Assembly (NCBI RefSeq): GCF_000513115.1
Contig: NZ_BAUU01000008.1
Location: 88,989-152,988, forward strand
Reading direction: 5' to 3'
DNA length: 64,000 bases
DNA from: Halalkalibacter hemicellulosilyticusJCM 9152
GTDB lineage: Bacteria; Bacillota; Bacilli; Bacillales; Bacillaceae_D
How positions within the stretch are numbered: the first letter of the stretch is position 1; every line of letters starts with the position of its first letter. This document shows positions 32,445-42,163 of the stretch, one piece after another. The position numbers and the translations under genes were made by a program. Under the pieces are notes generated by a model. The model was not told the DNA's origin. It made no database searches and saw nothing but the letters and a program-made list of their open reading frames with translations.

Positions 32445-33986
32445 GTGTCCAAAATTGATGTATCTAAATATGAAAAGAAAATGATTCTTCGTAACATACG
32501 TGAAGGTGATTTTCTAGAAATAATCGAAATGCAGAAATTATGCTTTCCAAATATGGAGCCATGGAAAATAGAACATTTGCAGAGCCATTTGGAGCACTTT
32601 CCTGAAGGGCAGTTTTGTGTTGAATATGATGGCATTATTATTGGTTCATGTTCAAGCTTAATTATTAATTTTGATGAATATGATGACCAACACACATGGA
32701 ATGAGATTACTGACAAAGGGTACATTACAAATCATGATCCTGAAGGCTATAATTTGTATGGTATTGAAATAATGGTCCATCCTGATTATCGTCGGATGAA
32801 AATAGGTAGGAGGTTGTACGAGGCTCGAAAAGATTTGGCGAGAGAGTTAAATTTAAAAAGTATCATTATTGGGGGGCGTATACCAAATTATTATAAGTAC
32901 GCTAAAGAATTGACTCCTAGACAGTATGTCGAAGAAGTGATGATGCATAACATTTATGACCCTGTACTGACATTCCAGGTGATGAATGGTTTTACATTAA
33001 AGCGGGTTAATCCAAATTATTTACATGATGATAAAGCATCGCTTCGTTATGCGACATTAATGGAATGGAATAATATAGATTACCGTTCTACGATGCCTAA
33101 GCGTCAATTTAAGACATCATTTCCCGTGCGAATTACAACAATTCAATATGAAATGAAGAAAATATCATCATTTGAAGACTTTGCTATTCAATGTGAGTAT
33201 TACACAGATGTAGCGGCAAGCTTTCAGTCTGATTTTGCTGTATTTCCAGAAATTTTCACCTTACAGTTATTATCTTTTTTACCTGAAAAAAGTCCAAGTT
33301 TGGCCATTCGTCGCTTAACTGAATTTACGGAAGACTATTTAGATTTGTTTACGAATTTAGCTGTTAAATATAACGTAAACATTATTGGTGGTTCACACTT
33401 TGTTGAAGAAGAAGGGAAAATCTTCAATATCTCATATTTATTTAGAAGAGATGGGACGATCGAGAAACAGTATAAGCTTCACATTACTCCAAATGAAAAG
33501 CGTTTTTGGGGAATTTCAGGCGGAGATAAGGTGAACGTCTTTGATACAGATTGTGGAAAAATAGCGATACAAATTTGTTATGACATTGAATTTCCTGAAC
33601 TCGGGCGTATCGCAGTAGATCAAGGGGCGAACATCATCTTCACACCATTTTGTACGGATGATCGCCAAGGATACTTACGTGTTCGGTACTGTTCACAAGC
33701 GCGTGCGATTGAAAATCAAGTATACACCGTTTTGTCAGGGACAGTGGGTAACTTAACTGATGTTGAAAATATGGATATTCAATATGCACAATCAGGGATT
33801 TTTAGTCCCTCTGATTTTACATTTGCTCGTGATGGGATTGTCGGAGAATGCCAACCGAATATTGAAACGGTTGTTGTTGGTGATGTCGATTTAGAAATAT
33901 TAAGACGAAATCGCCGGGCTGGTAGTGTGAGGCAATTGAAAGATCGTAGACATGATATATTTGCGATTGAATATCGGCAGAAATAA
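32445..33986 (+). CDS. yhcX: GNAT acetyltransferase fused to carbon-nitrogen hydrolase (YhcX-like)
   Basis: 513 residues with two domains. Residues about 14-200 form a GNAT domain (MVHPDYRRMKIGRRLYEARK is the acetyl-CoA loop). Residues about 225-505 are a nitrilase-type amidohydrolase with the Glu-Lys-Cys triad in FPEIFTLQLL, YKLHITPNEKRFWG and IAIQICYDIEFPEL. The same fusion is known from B. subtilis YhcX and many other bacteria; the substrate is not established. A GTG start follows AAGGGAGTG. It stands alone between terminators. Confidence 0.92.
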   Translation: MSKIDVSKYEKKMILRNIREGDFLEIIEMQKLCFPNMEPWKIEHLQSHLEHFPEGQFCVEYDGIIIGSCSSLIINFDEYDDQHTWNEITDKGYITNHDPEGYNLYGIEIMVHPDYRRMKIGRRLYEARKDLARELNLKSIIIGGRIPNYYKYAKELTPRQYVEEVMMHNIYDPVLTFQVMNGFTLKRVNPNYLHDDKASLRYATLMEWNNIDYRSTMPKRQFKTSFPVRITTIQYEMKKISSFEDFAIQCEYYTDVAASFQSDFAVFPEIFTLQLLSFLPEKSPSLAIRRLTEFTEDYLDLFTNLAVKYNVNIIGGSHFVEEEGKIFNISYLFRRDGTIEKQYKLHITPNEKRFWGISGGDKVNVFDTDCGKIAIQICYDIEFPELGRIAVDQGANIIFTPFCTDDRQGYLRVRYCSQARAIENQVYTVLSGTVGNLTDVENMDIQYAQSGIFSPSDFTFARDGIVGECQPNIETVVVGDVDLEILRRNRRAGSVRQLKDRRHDIFAIEYRQK

Positions 33987-34140
33987 CGATTTAAGTAAAT
34001 ACCTACTATGGTGATAATGAAAGTAGATTAATGAAAAGGAAAAAATCTAAAGCAACTTGTGAAGGTCGCATTTCTCTATTCTTTTTGTTTAAGGTTTCTT
34101 TTTGCTGGAAATGATGAAGATGACAGCAAGGAGGTTAAAG

Positions 34141-34647
34141 ATGAGAATTGAGACAAAAACGTTCATTGAATGGCCAGCAATCGTAGCTGTACTCGTCTGT
34201 TTAATCGGTTTTGTTTTATTTATTATCGCACTTTTCCCTAATGAAAAGGTCATTGATCATTGGAATGTTACGACGATTAGCGAAGATGTATTTTATACAG
34301 GTAACGTATCAACGATTCACCTGTATATCGTTGATGAGCGCAATGAACCGATTGAAGATGCAGAGGTATCGGTCGTATTTGATCGACCAGAAACGGTTCA
34401 TCAAATTGAGCGGACGTTCCATTCAATAGGTGAAGGATTATATGAAGCTAACGTGATCTTTTCTGTGCGAGGTCAGTGGGTGGCACTTGTTCATGCAAAA
34501 AAGGGACGGGATGTTTATCAAAACCAGTTGTTTCTCTCAGTTGAAGGTGAGATAGCGGCACGTAATCGTCGTGATCCAGCTGACTTATTTCATTTAGGCC
34601 AGCCATTACCACCTGATTTAAAACTAGAAATCATTAGAAGTCAATAG
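34141..34647 (+). CDS. FixH/YtkA-like membrane-anchored protein
   Basis: 168 residues from ATG 34141, after AAGGAGGTTAAAG. One membrane helix (about 11-36: WPAIVAVLVCLIGFVLFIIA) is followed by an extracytoplasmic beta-sandwich domain (VSTIHLYIVDERNEPIEDAE, then YEANVIFSVRGQW) typical of FixH and YtkA-like proteins, linked with copper or cytochrome oxidase assembly. I see no obvious metal-binding Met or His cluster. It runs convergent to floT, with a long hairpin in between. Confidence 0.68.
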   Translation: MRIETKTFIEWPAIVAVLVCLIGFVLFIIALFPNEKVIDHWNVTTISEDVFYTGNVSTIHLYIVDERNEPIEDAEVSVVFDRPETVHQIERTFHSIGEGLYEANVIFSVRGQWVALVHAKKGRDVYQNQLFLSVEGEIAARNRRDPADLFHLGQPLPPDLKLEIIRSQ

Positions 34648-34682
34648 AGGAGATAGGATCAACTAGAAAATAGTATAAAGAG

Positions 34683-34747
34683 GCGCTATGTAAGCTCATT
34701 ACATGATAGTATCGGACCTTCAAGTCCTGTAATAGCTAACATAGCGC
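34683..34747. terminator. Long imperfect hairpin between convergent genes
   Basis: GCGCTATGT (34683-34691) pairs with ACATAGCGC (34739-34747), then AGCT with AGCT and ATTACA with TGTAAT. This gives 19 pairs with one mismatch and one bulge, and the loop holds a GGAC/GTCC stem. It lies between the FixH-like gene and floT and may terminate both. Confidence 0.6.
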
Positions 34748-34759
34748 TCAAATTGTCTT

Positions 34760-36295
34760 TTAGGAATCTATGTTTTCTTCTCGTTGTTCGGCAAGATTGG
34801 AATTCTCCTCATCCTCGCGCTCAATAGTATGCTCTTGATTGGCATATTCAGTTGTGCTTGCCGTTTCTTTGATTTCTTCAAATAACTGATTTCGGCCTCT
34901 TGAGACGTAAGTTTCTAACATTTCTTTCAGGTCCATTCCCGTCGTTTCTTTTAAACTTTCTTGCAGACCTAGCATTGTTTTCGTCACGTTGCTTGTAATT
35001 TTTGATGCTCCGCCATTTGAATCTGATCCACCAAAGTCAAATACTTTCATTTCTTCAATTTGTGATAAAGGTTTGGCAATTTCATGTGCATATTTCGGAA
35101 GGACTTGGATAAACATTTCGAGAATAGCTGCTTCTCCAAACTTCTCCATGGCTTGAGCCATAAGCTCTTTAGCTTCTGCTTCCGCACGACCACGCTCACG
35201 AATAACTTCGGCTTCGGCAAGCCCCTTTTGTTTTTCAATGGTCGCTTTCGTTTCCCCATCAATTCGAGCTTTCTCTGCTTCGGCTTCTGCTCTTGCTTTA
35301 ATATCGTAGGCATCTGCATCAGCGAGAGCTTTACGACGTTTTTGTTCCTCAACTTGTAATTGAACTTGGCGCTGCCGCTCGATGTATTGAATTTGCATTT
35401 CTTCTTCTTTCACTTGTTGAGCAAGCTTAGCTTTCTCTAACTCATAGGATTGCTCCGACTTTGCTCGGGCACGCTCTGTTTCTTCTTTAATTTGTGCTTC
35501 CTTCACGTCTTTTTCTTTGCGAGATTCGGCAATAGCTGTTAACCGACGATTTTCTTCATCTTGTGCCTCTTGATCATTTTTCGCTCGATAAATTCTTGTT
35601 TCCTTTTCAGCATCGGATTCCGCCATTTCCGCTTTCTTACGTATTTCAGCTATTCGTGGACGTCCGAGGTTTTCTAAGTATCCATTCTCTTCATCTGTAT
35701 CTCTTAAATCATCTAAACCAAATGAAGTAATTTTAAAGCCCATATTGTCGAGTTCTTCTTGAGCAATTTCTTGAACTTGATGATTAAATGATTCACGGTC
35801 ATTATTAATTTCGGTGACGCTCAATTTTGATAATATGGCACGAAGGTTGGTACCTAGTACTTTTGAAACTTCATCTTCAATTTCTTTTTGCTTCTTTCCG
35901 AGAAATTGTTCCGCGTAATTGGCTACTCCGATAAGGGAATCGGCAATCTTCACAGAAGTAACCGCATCAGCAATGACAGGAACCCCTTGGGAGGTATACA
36001 CTTTCGGTGTGGTTAATTTAATTTGAAAGGAATTTAAATCAACCGGTGTGCATGTTTGAAAGAGCTTAAGTCTCACACCTCCACCACGAATAATCTTCAT
36101 ACTTCTACCATTTTCATCAACAAAAATTCGTGAATCCTCATCTGGGTTTCCGAGATTTGGCCCTGTAATAATGAGAGCCTGGTTTGTACTTGCCGTCTTA
36201 TATCGCAACTTAAAAATAATAAAGACAACAATCCCTATAATTAATAGGATAAACAGAATAATACCAATGATGCTTAACCATAACATTTCAATCAT
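34760..36295 (-). CDS. floT: Flotillin, membrane microdomain scaffold
   Basis: 511 residues. An N-terminal membrane hairpin (LSIIGIILFILLIIGIVVFI) precedes a PHB/SPFH domain (about 35-200; KVYTSQGVPVIADAVTSVKI). A long Glu/Lys/Ala-rich coiled coil follows (about 210-390), and the tail contains the flotillin segment KFGEAAILEMFIQVLPKYAH. FloT forms foci that organise signalling and biofilm kinases in B. subtilis. AAAGGAGTTGTT precedes the ATG. The NfeD-like partner (YuaF) that usually accompanies it is not adjacent here. Confidence 0.93.
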   Translation of the reverse strand: MIEMLWLSIIGIILFILLIIGIVVFIIFKLRYKTASTNQALIITGPNLGNPDEDSRIFVDENGRSMKIIRGGGVRLKLFQTCTPVDLNSFQIKLTTPKVYTSQGVPVIADAVTSVKIADSLIGVANYAEQFLGKKQKEIEDEVSKVLGTNLRAILSKLSVTEINNDRESFNHQVQEIAQEELDNMGFKITSFGLDDLRDTDEENGYLENLGRPRIAEIRKKAEMAESDAEKETRIYRAKNDQEAQDEENRRLTAIAESRKEKDVKEAQIKEETERARAKSEQSYELEKAKLAQQVKEEEMQIQYIERQRQVQLQVEEQKRRKALADADAYDIKARAEAEAEKARIDGETKATIEKQKGLAEAEVIRERGRAEAEAKELMAQAMEKFGEAAILEMFIQVLPKYAHEIAKPLSQIEEMKVFDFGGSDSNGGASKITSNVTKTMLGLQESLKETTGMDLKEMLETYVSRGRNQLFEEIKETASTTEYANQEHTIEREDEENSNLAEQREENIDS

Positions 36296-36514
36296 TTTAA
36301 CAACTCCTTTTCTTTGTTAGTAAAATATACGACCAATAAAAGGGATTGGTTTCAGTTTTTCACTGAATTACCTCCAATCTAACATATATGTATACTCAAG
36401 TTCAGTTTTATCTTTTATACGAGCTTGTACAAAGCCGATACCGAATAATCGATTGTCACTTTCTATAAGAGACGATATACTTTTCATATTACTAGTTAGG
36501 AATAGAAATGAGGG

Positions 36515-37729
36515 ATGAATGTGACTCGTACACATATAACAGGTAGCTTTCAATTAATGAAGTCCTTGAACCGATCGGTTATTTTAACGATTATTCGTGA
36601 ATATGGTCCAATCTCGCGTGCAGATATTGCTAAACAAACCAAGTTAACACCACCAACGGTCACGAACATCGTTTCAGAATTATTGGAGACAGGAATCGTG
36701 AAGGAGAGTGCGATTGGTAAATCAAAAGGTGGGAGAAAACCAATTCTTCTTACAATAGAAGCAAAGCATTCTTACATTATCGGAGTAGATGTAGGCGGTC
36801 GTTCTATTAGAGCTGTACTCACTGATTTAGATGCGACAATTGAGCACCAAGTTACACATGTATTACCAAAGGAAATGAATGAACATACGTTTCTTAATGT
36901 ACTAAAAGAAGTGATTACTGATGTTCTCTCACACTCATCATGCCCGAAAGAAAAAATGATCGGAATAGGTGTAGGGATGCATGGTATCGTGGACCATACA
37001 GACGGAATAGCCTTGTACGCTCCAAATTTCAATTTATCAAATATCCCCATTAAACAGGAGCTAGAAGATTATTTTGAAATAACGACCTATGTTGAAAATG
37101 ACGCAAGAGCACTCGCTTTAGGAGAGTCTTGGTTTGGAAATGGGAAAGATATTGATCATGTCCTTTGTATGAATGTTGGAACAGGGATAGGGGCAGGGAT
37201 CATTTTAAATAACGAGTTATTTTATGGGCACCATGGTACGGCAGGGGAAATTGGCCATACAGTTGTTGATATGCATGGGAAGAGATGTCAATGCGGAAAT
37301 GACGGATGTTTACAAACAATAGCAAGTAGTGAAGCTCTACAGCAACGAGCATTGGAAGCACTTGGGAGTGGGCGAAAGTCGATGCTAATGAAAAATAACT
37401 TAAGCGGAAAAGTGATTCATGAATGTGCAATGGCTGGAGATGAATTGGCGATTGAGCTTTTAGAAGAGACAGGGACATACTTAGGTATTGCTATCATTAA
37501 TATTATTCATTTTATGAATCCTGAAAAAGTGATTATTGGTGGTGGTGTTTCAAAAGCGGGTGATTTTATACTTGAACCATTAAAAAAAGTTGTTCAAACG
37601 AAGGCGTTAACTGAGCAAGCTCGAAATACGGAAATTGTATTATCTCACTTAGGAGATAATGGAACAGTGATTGGAGCTGTTACGATCGTCTTGAAACAAA
37701 TTTTCTCAAGAAATAGTGCTGTTTCTTAA
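36515..37729 (+). CDS. ROK-family transcriptional regulator, likely of galactose genes
   Basis: 404 residues. Residues about 10-75 form an N-terminal winged HTH (GPISRADIAKQTKLTPPTVT). The ROK kinase-like domain follows with IIGVDVGGRSIRAVLTDL, VCMNVGTGIGAGI, and the zinc motif CQCGNDGCLQTIAS. This is the XylR/NagC branch of sugar-responsive repressors. It lies directly upstream of galK, in the same direction and separated by about 70 bases, so control of the gal genes is likely. AT-rich repeats before galK (37740-37770) and galT (42070-42110) could be its operators. Confidence 0.87.
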   Translation: MNVTRTHITGSFQLMKSLNRSVILTIIREYGPISRADIAKQTKLTPPTVTNIVSELLETGIVKESAIGKSKGGRKPILLTIEAKHSYIIGVDVGGRSIRAVLTDLDATIEHQVTHVLPKEMNEHTFLNVLKEVITDVLSHSSCPKEKMIGIGVGMHGIVDHTDGIALYAPNFNLSNIPIKQELEDYFEITTYVENDARALALGESWFGNGKDIDHVLCMNVGTGIGAGIILNNELFYGHHGTAGEIGHTVVDMHGKRCQCGNDGCLQTIASSEALQQRALEALGSGRKSMLMKNNLSGKVIHECAMAGDELAIELLEETGTYLGIAIINIIHFMNPEKVIIGGGVSKAGDFILEPLKKVVQTKALTEQARNTEIVLSHLGDNGTVIGAVTIVLKQIFSRNSAVS

Positions 37730-37798
37730 TCAAACCTATGATATAATACTTAATAAAATTAATTAATTAACTTTGAAATAGGTTGATGGAGGTAAACG

Positions 37799-38962
37799 AT
37801 GGACATTCAAATAGTAAAAGAGCGCTTTTTTCATGAGTTCTCAAATAAGTCACAGCACGCACGCACGTTCTTTGCTCCTGGACGAGTGAATTTAATCGGG
37901 GAACATACCGATTACAATGGAGGGTTTGTATTTCCGACAGCTTTAACGATTGGGACATTTATGACTATTAGTCCCCGTACGGACCGAAAGTGTACATTAG
38001 TAAGTACAAACTTCGATCAAAAAATCACATTTTCATTAGACGATCTCGCTTATAAGGATGAGGATGATTGGGGTAATTACCCTAAAGGGATTATAAATGA
38101 ATTAGTGAAATTAACTGACTCCTTAAAAGGGGTTGATGTCGTGTATCACGGTACAATTCCAAATGGAGCAGGGTTATCATCTTCAGCGTCTATCGGTATG
38201 GTAACAGCTTACGGCTTGAGCGAATTATTTAATGTTTCGTTATCAAGAGTAGAGCTGGCTAAATTGTGTCAGCGGATGGAAAATCATTATATTGGTGTTA
38301 ACAGTGGCATTATGGACCAATATGCGGTCGGGCTATGTAAGGAAAAACACGCGATTTATTTAAATACGAATACGATGGAGGCGCGTGACGTTCCTCTTGA
38401 GCTTGGCGAAAATAAAATTGTCATTACGAATACGAATAAACGAAGAGGGTTAGCTGATTCGAAATACAATGAGCGACGAGCAGAGTGCGAAGAAGCTCTT
38501 GCAGTTATTCAACAGCATCGACCGGAATGGAAAACGTTAAGTGATGCTCATATGAATGACCTAGCTTCAATTGAAATGTGGTTAGACAATGAGTTGCTTT
38601 ATCGTCGGGTGAAGCATGTCGTAACAGAAAATGCTCGTACAGAGGATGCTAAGGCTGCGCTTGAGTCAGGCGATTTAAATCGTTTCGGAAAGCGTATGTT
38701 AGAATCTCATGTTTCATTACGGGATGATTATGAAGTGACGGGAGAAGCGTTAGATGCCCTTTATGATTCACAACGTGTTGTTGAAGGTTGTATTGGAACG
38801 AGAATGACAGGTGCTGGTTTTGGAGGATGTTCTGTTAGTATTGTAGCCGCTGAACAAGTTGAATCGTTTAAAGAGCAAGTGGCAAAAACGTATCATGCCA
38901 AAACGGGATTAGATCCATCTTTTTATATTTGCGAAGCAGGTAATGGAGTGACAGAGGTTTAA
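37799..38962 (+). CDS. galK: Galactokinase
   Basis: 387 residues of the GHMP kinase superfamily. The galactokinase signature GRVNLIGEHTDYNGG is at about residues 28-42, the ATP loop PNGAGLSSSASIG at about 120-132, and MTGAGFGGCSVSIV near the C-terminus. It phosphorylates alpha-D-galactose to galactose-1-phosphate, the first committed Leloir step. GGAGG precedes the ATG. galE follows after 23 bases. Confidence 0.96.
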   Translation: MDIQIVKERFFHEFSNKSQHARTFFAPGRVNLIGEHTDYNGGFVFPTALTIGTFMTISPRTDRKCTLVSTNFDQKITFSLDDLAYKDEDDWGNYPKGIINELVKLTDSLKGVDVVYHGTIPNGAGLSSSASIGMVTAYGLSELFNVSLSRVELAKLCQRMENHYIGVNSGIMDQYAVGLCKEKHAIYLNTNTMEARDVPLELGENKIVITNTNKRRGLADSKYNERRAECEEALAVIQQHRPEWKTLSDAHMNDLASIEMWLDNELLYRRVKHVVTENARTEDAKAALESGDLNRFGKRMLESHVSLRDDYEVTGEALDALYDSQRVVEGCIGTRMTGAGFGGCSVSIVAAEQVESFKEQVAKTYHAKTGLDPSFYICEAGNGVTEV

Positions 38963-38985
38963 GCATAAGAAGGGGGAGAAATGCT

Positions 38986-39972
38986 ATGGCTATTTTAGTT
39001 GTTGGTGGAGCTGGATATATAGGCAGTCATACGGTCTTGTATTTACAAGACCAAGAGGAAGAAGTCGTTGTTTTGGATAGTTTGGAGACAGGTCATCTGG
39101 AAGCGACATTAGGGGCTACTTTTTATGAAGGCTCTATTGAGGATGAACGGATCTTAGATACGATTTTCACCAAACATACAATTGATTCTGTTATTCATTT
39201 TGCGGCATATTCATTAGTAGGAGAAAGTGTAGGGAACCCATTAAAATACTATGAAAATAATGTGCTAGGCACGTATAAGCTAGTGAAGAAAATGCAGGAA
39301 TATGGTGTTTCACGAATTGTATTCTCTTCAACTGCTGCAACATACGGAGAACCTGTCTCCATTCCAATAAAAGAATCTGATCCGACGATCCCGACGAATC
39401 CATATGGAGAAACGAAGCTAGCAATTGAACGAATGCTGAAGTGGTGTGATCAAGCATATGGTTTAAAATCGGTTTGCTTACGTTATTTTAATGCGGCTGG
39501 AGCTGACCCGAAAGGTCAAATTGGTGAGGATCATACTCCTGAATCTCATCTTATACCAATTGTACTACAGGTTTCGCTGAATCAACGGGAGCATGTACAA
39601 ATCTTTGGTGAGGATTATGATACGAAGGATGGAAGCTGTGTACGTGATTATATTCATGTGCTCGACCTTGCCCAAGCTCATTATTTGGCTGTACAATCAT
39701 TACGTGAAAAGGATGAAAGTGCGATTTATAATTTAGGGAACGGTGCAGGCTTTACCGTGAAAGAAGTCATTGATACTTGTCGAGATGTAACAGGTCATAA
39801 CATTCCGGCACAAGTAGCTCCAAGACGTGCTGGTGACCCAGCGACATTAATTGCTTCATCTGAATTGGCGAAGAAGGAATTAGGGTGGCGGCCAGCGTAC
39901 CCTTCATTAAAGGAAATCATTTCACATGCGTGGAGTTGGCATCAAGCCCATCCAAATGGATTTAAGTCTTAA
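38986..39972 (+). CDS. galE: UDP-glucose 4-epimerase
   Basis: 328 residues, extended short-chain dehydrogenase. The NAD motif GGAGYIGSH is at residues 7-15, the catalytic YxxxK in NPYGETKLAIE (Tyr about 147), and LRYFNAAGADP and CVRDYIHVLDLA are typical of GalE. It interconverts UDP-galactose and UDP-glucose, and can also supply UDP-galactose for the EPS cluster. AAGGGGGAG precedes the ATG. A terminator follows. Confidence 0.96.
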   Translation: MAILVVGGAGYIGSHTVLYLQDQEEEVVVLDSLETGHLEATLGATFYEGSIEDERILDTIFTKHTIDSVIHFAAYSLVGESVGNPLKYYENNVLGTYKLVKKMQEYGVSRIVFSSTAATYGEPVSIPIKESDPTIPTNPYGETKLAIERMLKWCDQAYGLKSVCLRYFNAAGADPKGQIGEDHTPESHLIPIVLQVSLNQREHVQIFGEDYDTKDGSCVRDYIHVLDLAQAHYLAVQSLREKDESAIYNLGNGAGFTVKEVIDTCRDVTGHNIPAQVAPRRAGDPATLIASSELAKKELGWRPAYPSLKEIISHAWSWHQAHPNGFKS

Positions 39973-39980
39973 TGATTGTA

Positions 39981-40021
39981 AGAGTTGCCTCAGAACGAAG
40001 GAATGCTGAGGTGACTCTTTT
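39981..40021 (+). terminator. Terminator after galE
   Basis: AGAGTTGCCTCAG (39981-39993) pairs with CTGAGGTGACTCT (40005-40017), two pairs being G-T, followed by T-rich sequence. Confidence 0.65.
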
Positions 40022-40173
40022 CTATATATTGAGTATATGATTGCGACAGTTGAGGAAGTATCTTACACTAATAAAAAAACATAGGTTTTTTTAGTGCAAG
40101 TATTTGTAGTGAGTAAGATAATGGTATAATAAGCGATGGATATCTGGTACGAAATTGAAGAGGGGGAATGATG

Positions 40174-41910
40174 ATGGATTGGCGAACACAATATGAAAAA
40201 TGGGCAAAGTATTCAGCATTAGAGGAAGAACTGAAACAATTACTTGAACAGTTAAGAGGCAATAACGAAGTTCTTGAAGACAGCTTTTATAAGAATTTAG
40301 AGTTTGGAACAGGCGGCATGCGTGGTGAAATTGGACCGGGTACAAACCGCATGAATACATATACGATACGTCGAGCGGCAGAGGGGCTAGCTCGTTACAT
40401 AGAAAATCAAGGACAAGAAGCAAAAGAACGTGGTGTAGCGATTGCATTTGATTCAAGACATAAATCGAAGGAATTTGCTTTAGAAACGGCATTAACATTA
40501 GGGAATCACGGCATTCAGTCCTATTTATTTCATGACTTACGCCCGACTCCAGAGCTTTCGTTTGCTGTGAGGTATTTAAAGGCAGCTGGTGGTGTTGTGA
40601 TAACGGCGAGTCATAACCCTCCTGAATATAATGGCTTTAAAGTGTACGGTGATGACGGTGGACAGCTTCCTCCTGGACCAGCTGAAGAACTTGTACAATA
40701 TGTAAATTCTGTTGAAAATGAATTAGAGATCCCTGTTGCTGACGAAATGGAGCTAAAAGGAAATCAACTGTTAAAAATTGTTTCTGAGGACATTGATGAA
40801 GCTTATAATGAAGCGTTATCATCAATTCTAGTCCAAAAGGAATTGATTGAAGAAGAGGCTCATAATGTGAAAATAATTTTTACACCACTACATGGTGCTG
40901 CGAACATCCCAGTTCGTCGAGCATTAGAAAGTAACGGATTCACGAATCTTACAGTTGTTCCAGAACAGGAGCTTCCTGATCCTAACTTTTCAACGGTGAG
41001 CTCTCCTAATCCTGAGGAGCATGCGGCATTTAAGCTAGCTATGGAGTTAGGTGAGAAAGAACAGGCTGATGTACTATTAGCAACAGACCCAGATGGAGAC
41101 CGTGTAGGTGTGGCTGTCAAAAACAATGAAGACCAATATGTTGTTTTAACTGGAAATCAAACAGGCGCTCTAATGCTTGATTATTTGCTAACGCAGAAAG
41201 AACATCAGAATATGCTTCCTGAAAATGGTGCAGTGTTAAAAACCATTGTAACGTCTGAGATTGGTCGAGCTATTGCAGAGCGATTTCATTTAACAACGAT
41301 TGATACGTTAACAGGTTTTAAATTTATTGGTGAGAAAATTAAACAGTATCAAGAAACGGGACAACATCAATTTTTGTTTGGTTATGAAGAAAGTTACGGG
41401 TATTTAATTGGAGATTTTGTTCGCGATAAAGATGCTGTTCAAGCTTGTTTATTTGCAGCCGAGCTAGCTACTTATTATAAAACACGTCAAATGACACTAT
41501 ATGACGGATTATTGGAAATGTTTGCAAAGTATGGTTTCTATCAAGAAGGATTAGAGTCTCTAACTCTTAAAGGGAAAGCCGGAGTTGAAAAGATTCAACA
41601 TATATTAGCGAATTTCCGGAATGAACCACCAAAGATGATGGGTGGTCAGGCGGTCGTGTCAGTCGAAGATTACGAAACGAGTATTGTGACAGAATTAGAG
41701 ACAAATGAAAAGACGGATATTACGTTGCCTAAGTCAAATGTATTAAAGTATAAGCTTGCGGATGGATCATGGTTCTGTATTCGTCCGTCTGGAACGGAGC
41801 CAAAAGTGAAATTTTATTTTGGTGTTAATAAGAGCTCGTTGGCTGAGAGTCAACAAGCGTTAGAAACGTTAAAAACAGATGTGATGGCTAAAGTTCAATC
41901 CCTTGTTTAA
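40174..41910 (+). CDS. pgcA: Phospho-sugar mutase (phosphoglucomutase/phosphomannomutase, PgcA type)
   Basis: About 578 residues. The active-site loop [13 protein letters not shown] carries the phosphoserine, DPDGDRVG the metal site, GYEESYGY the sugar-binding loop, and [13 protein letters not shown] the phosphate loop. It interconverts glucose-1-phosphate and glucose-6-phosphate, joining the Leloir products to glycolysis and to UDP-glucose for EPS and lipoteichoic acid anchors. Three ATG codons lie in tandem; I prefer the third (40174), 7 bases after AGGGGG. TATAAT at 40125-40130 suggests its own promoter. Confidence 0.94.
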   Translation: MDWRTQYEKWAKYSALEEELKQLLEQLRGNNEVLEDSFYKNLEFGTGGMRGEIGPGTNRMNTYTIRRAAEGLARYIENQGQEAKERGVAIAFDSRHKSKEFALETALTLGNHGIQSYLFHDLRPTPELSFAVRYLKAAGGVVITASHNPPEYNGFKVYGDDGGQLPPGPAEELVQYVNSVENELEIPVADEMELKGNQLLKIVSEDIDEAYNEALSSILVQKELIEEEAHNVKIIFTPLHGAANIPVRRALESNGFTNLTVVPEQELPDPNFSTVSSPNPEEHAAFKLAMELGEKEQADVLLATDPDGDRVGVAVKNNEDQYVVLTGNQTGALMLDYLLTQKEHQNMLPENGAVLKTIVTSEIGRAIAERFHLTTIDTLTGFKFIGEKIKQYQETGQHQFLFGYEESYGYLIGDFVRDKDAVQACLFAAELATYYKTRQMTLYDGLLEMFAKYGFYQEGLESLTLKGKAGVEKIQHILANFRNEPPKMMGGQAVVSVEDYETSIVTELETNEKTDITLPKSNVLKYKLADGSWFCIRPSGTEPKVKFYFGVNKSSLAESQQALETLKTDVMAKVQSLV

Positions 41911-41915
41911 CATGT

Positions 41916-41953
41916 AGTGCTTGCAGAGAATGTTTCTTTGCAGGCACTTTTTT
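41916..41953 (+). terminator. Terminator after pgcA
   Basis: AGTGC and GCACT outer arms with an inner TTGCAGAGA-like arm, followed by six Ts. Confidence 0.65.
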
Positions 41954-42163
41954 GCTTAATGGAAAGCTCATACAGTTGCAAGAGCTAAATAATGTCATGA
42001 ATTTACACTTTGTAATTGCTCATTTGTTTGGATCATAAAACATCAATGAAGATAATAGCATATGAATTTATAAAAACTTTATTAAATAAATTTACTAACT
42101 TTCTCGTTTAGTGTAAACTGAGGGTGAGTATCCGATACTACGACCATGAAAGGATGCGTGAGG

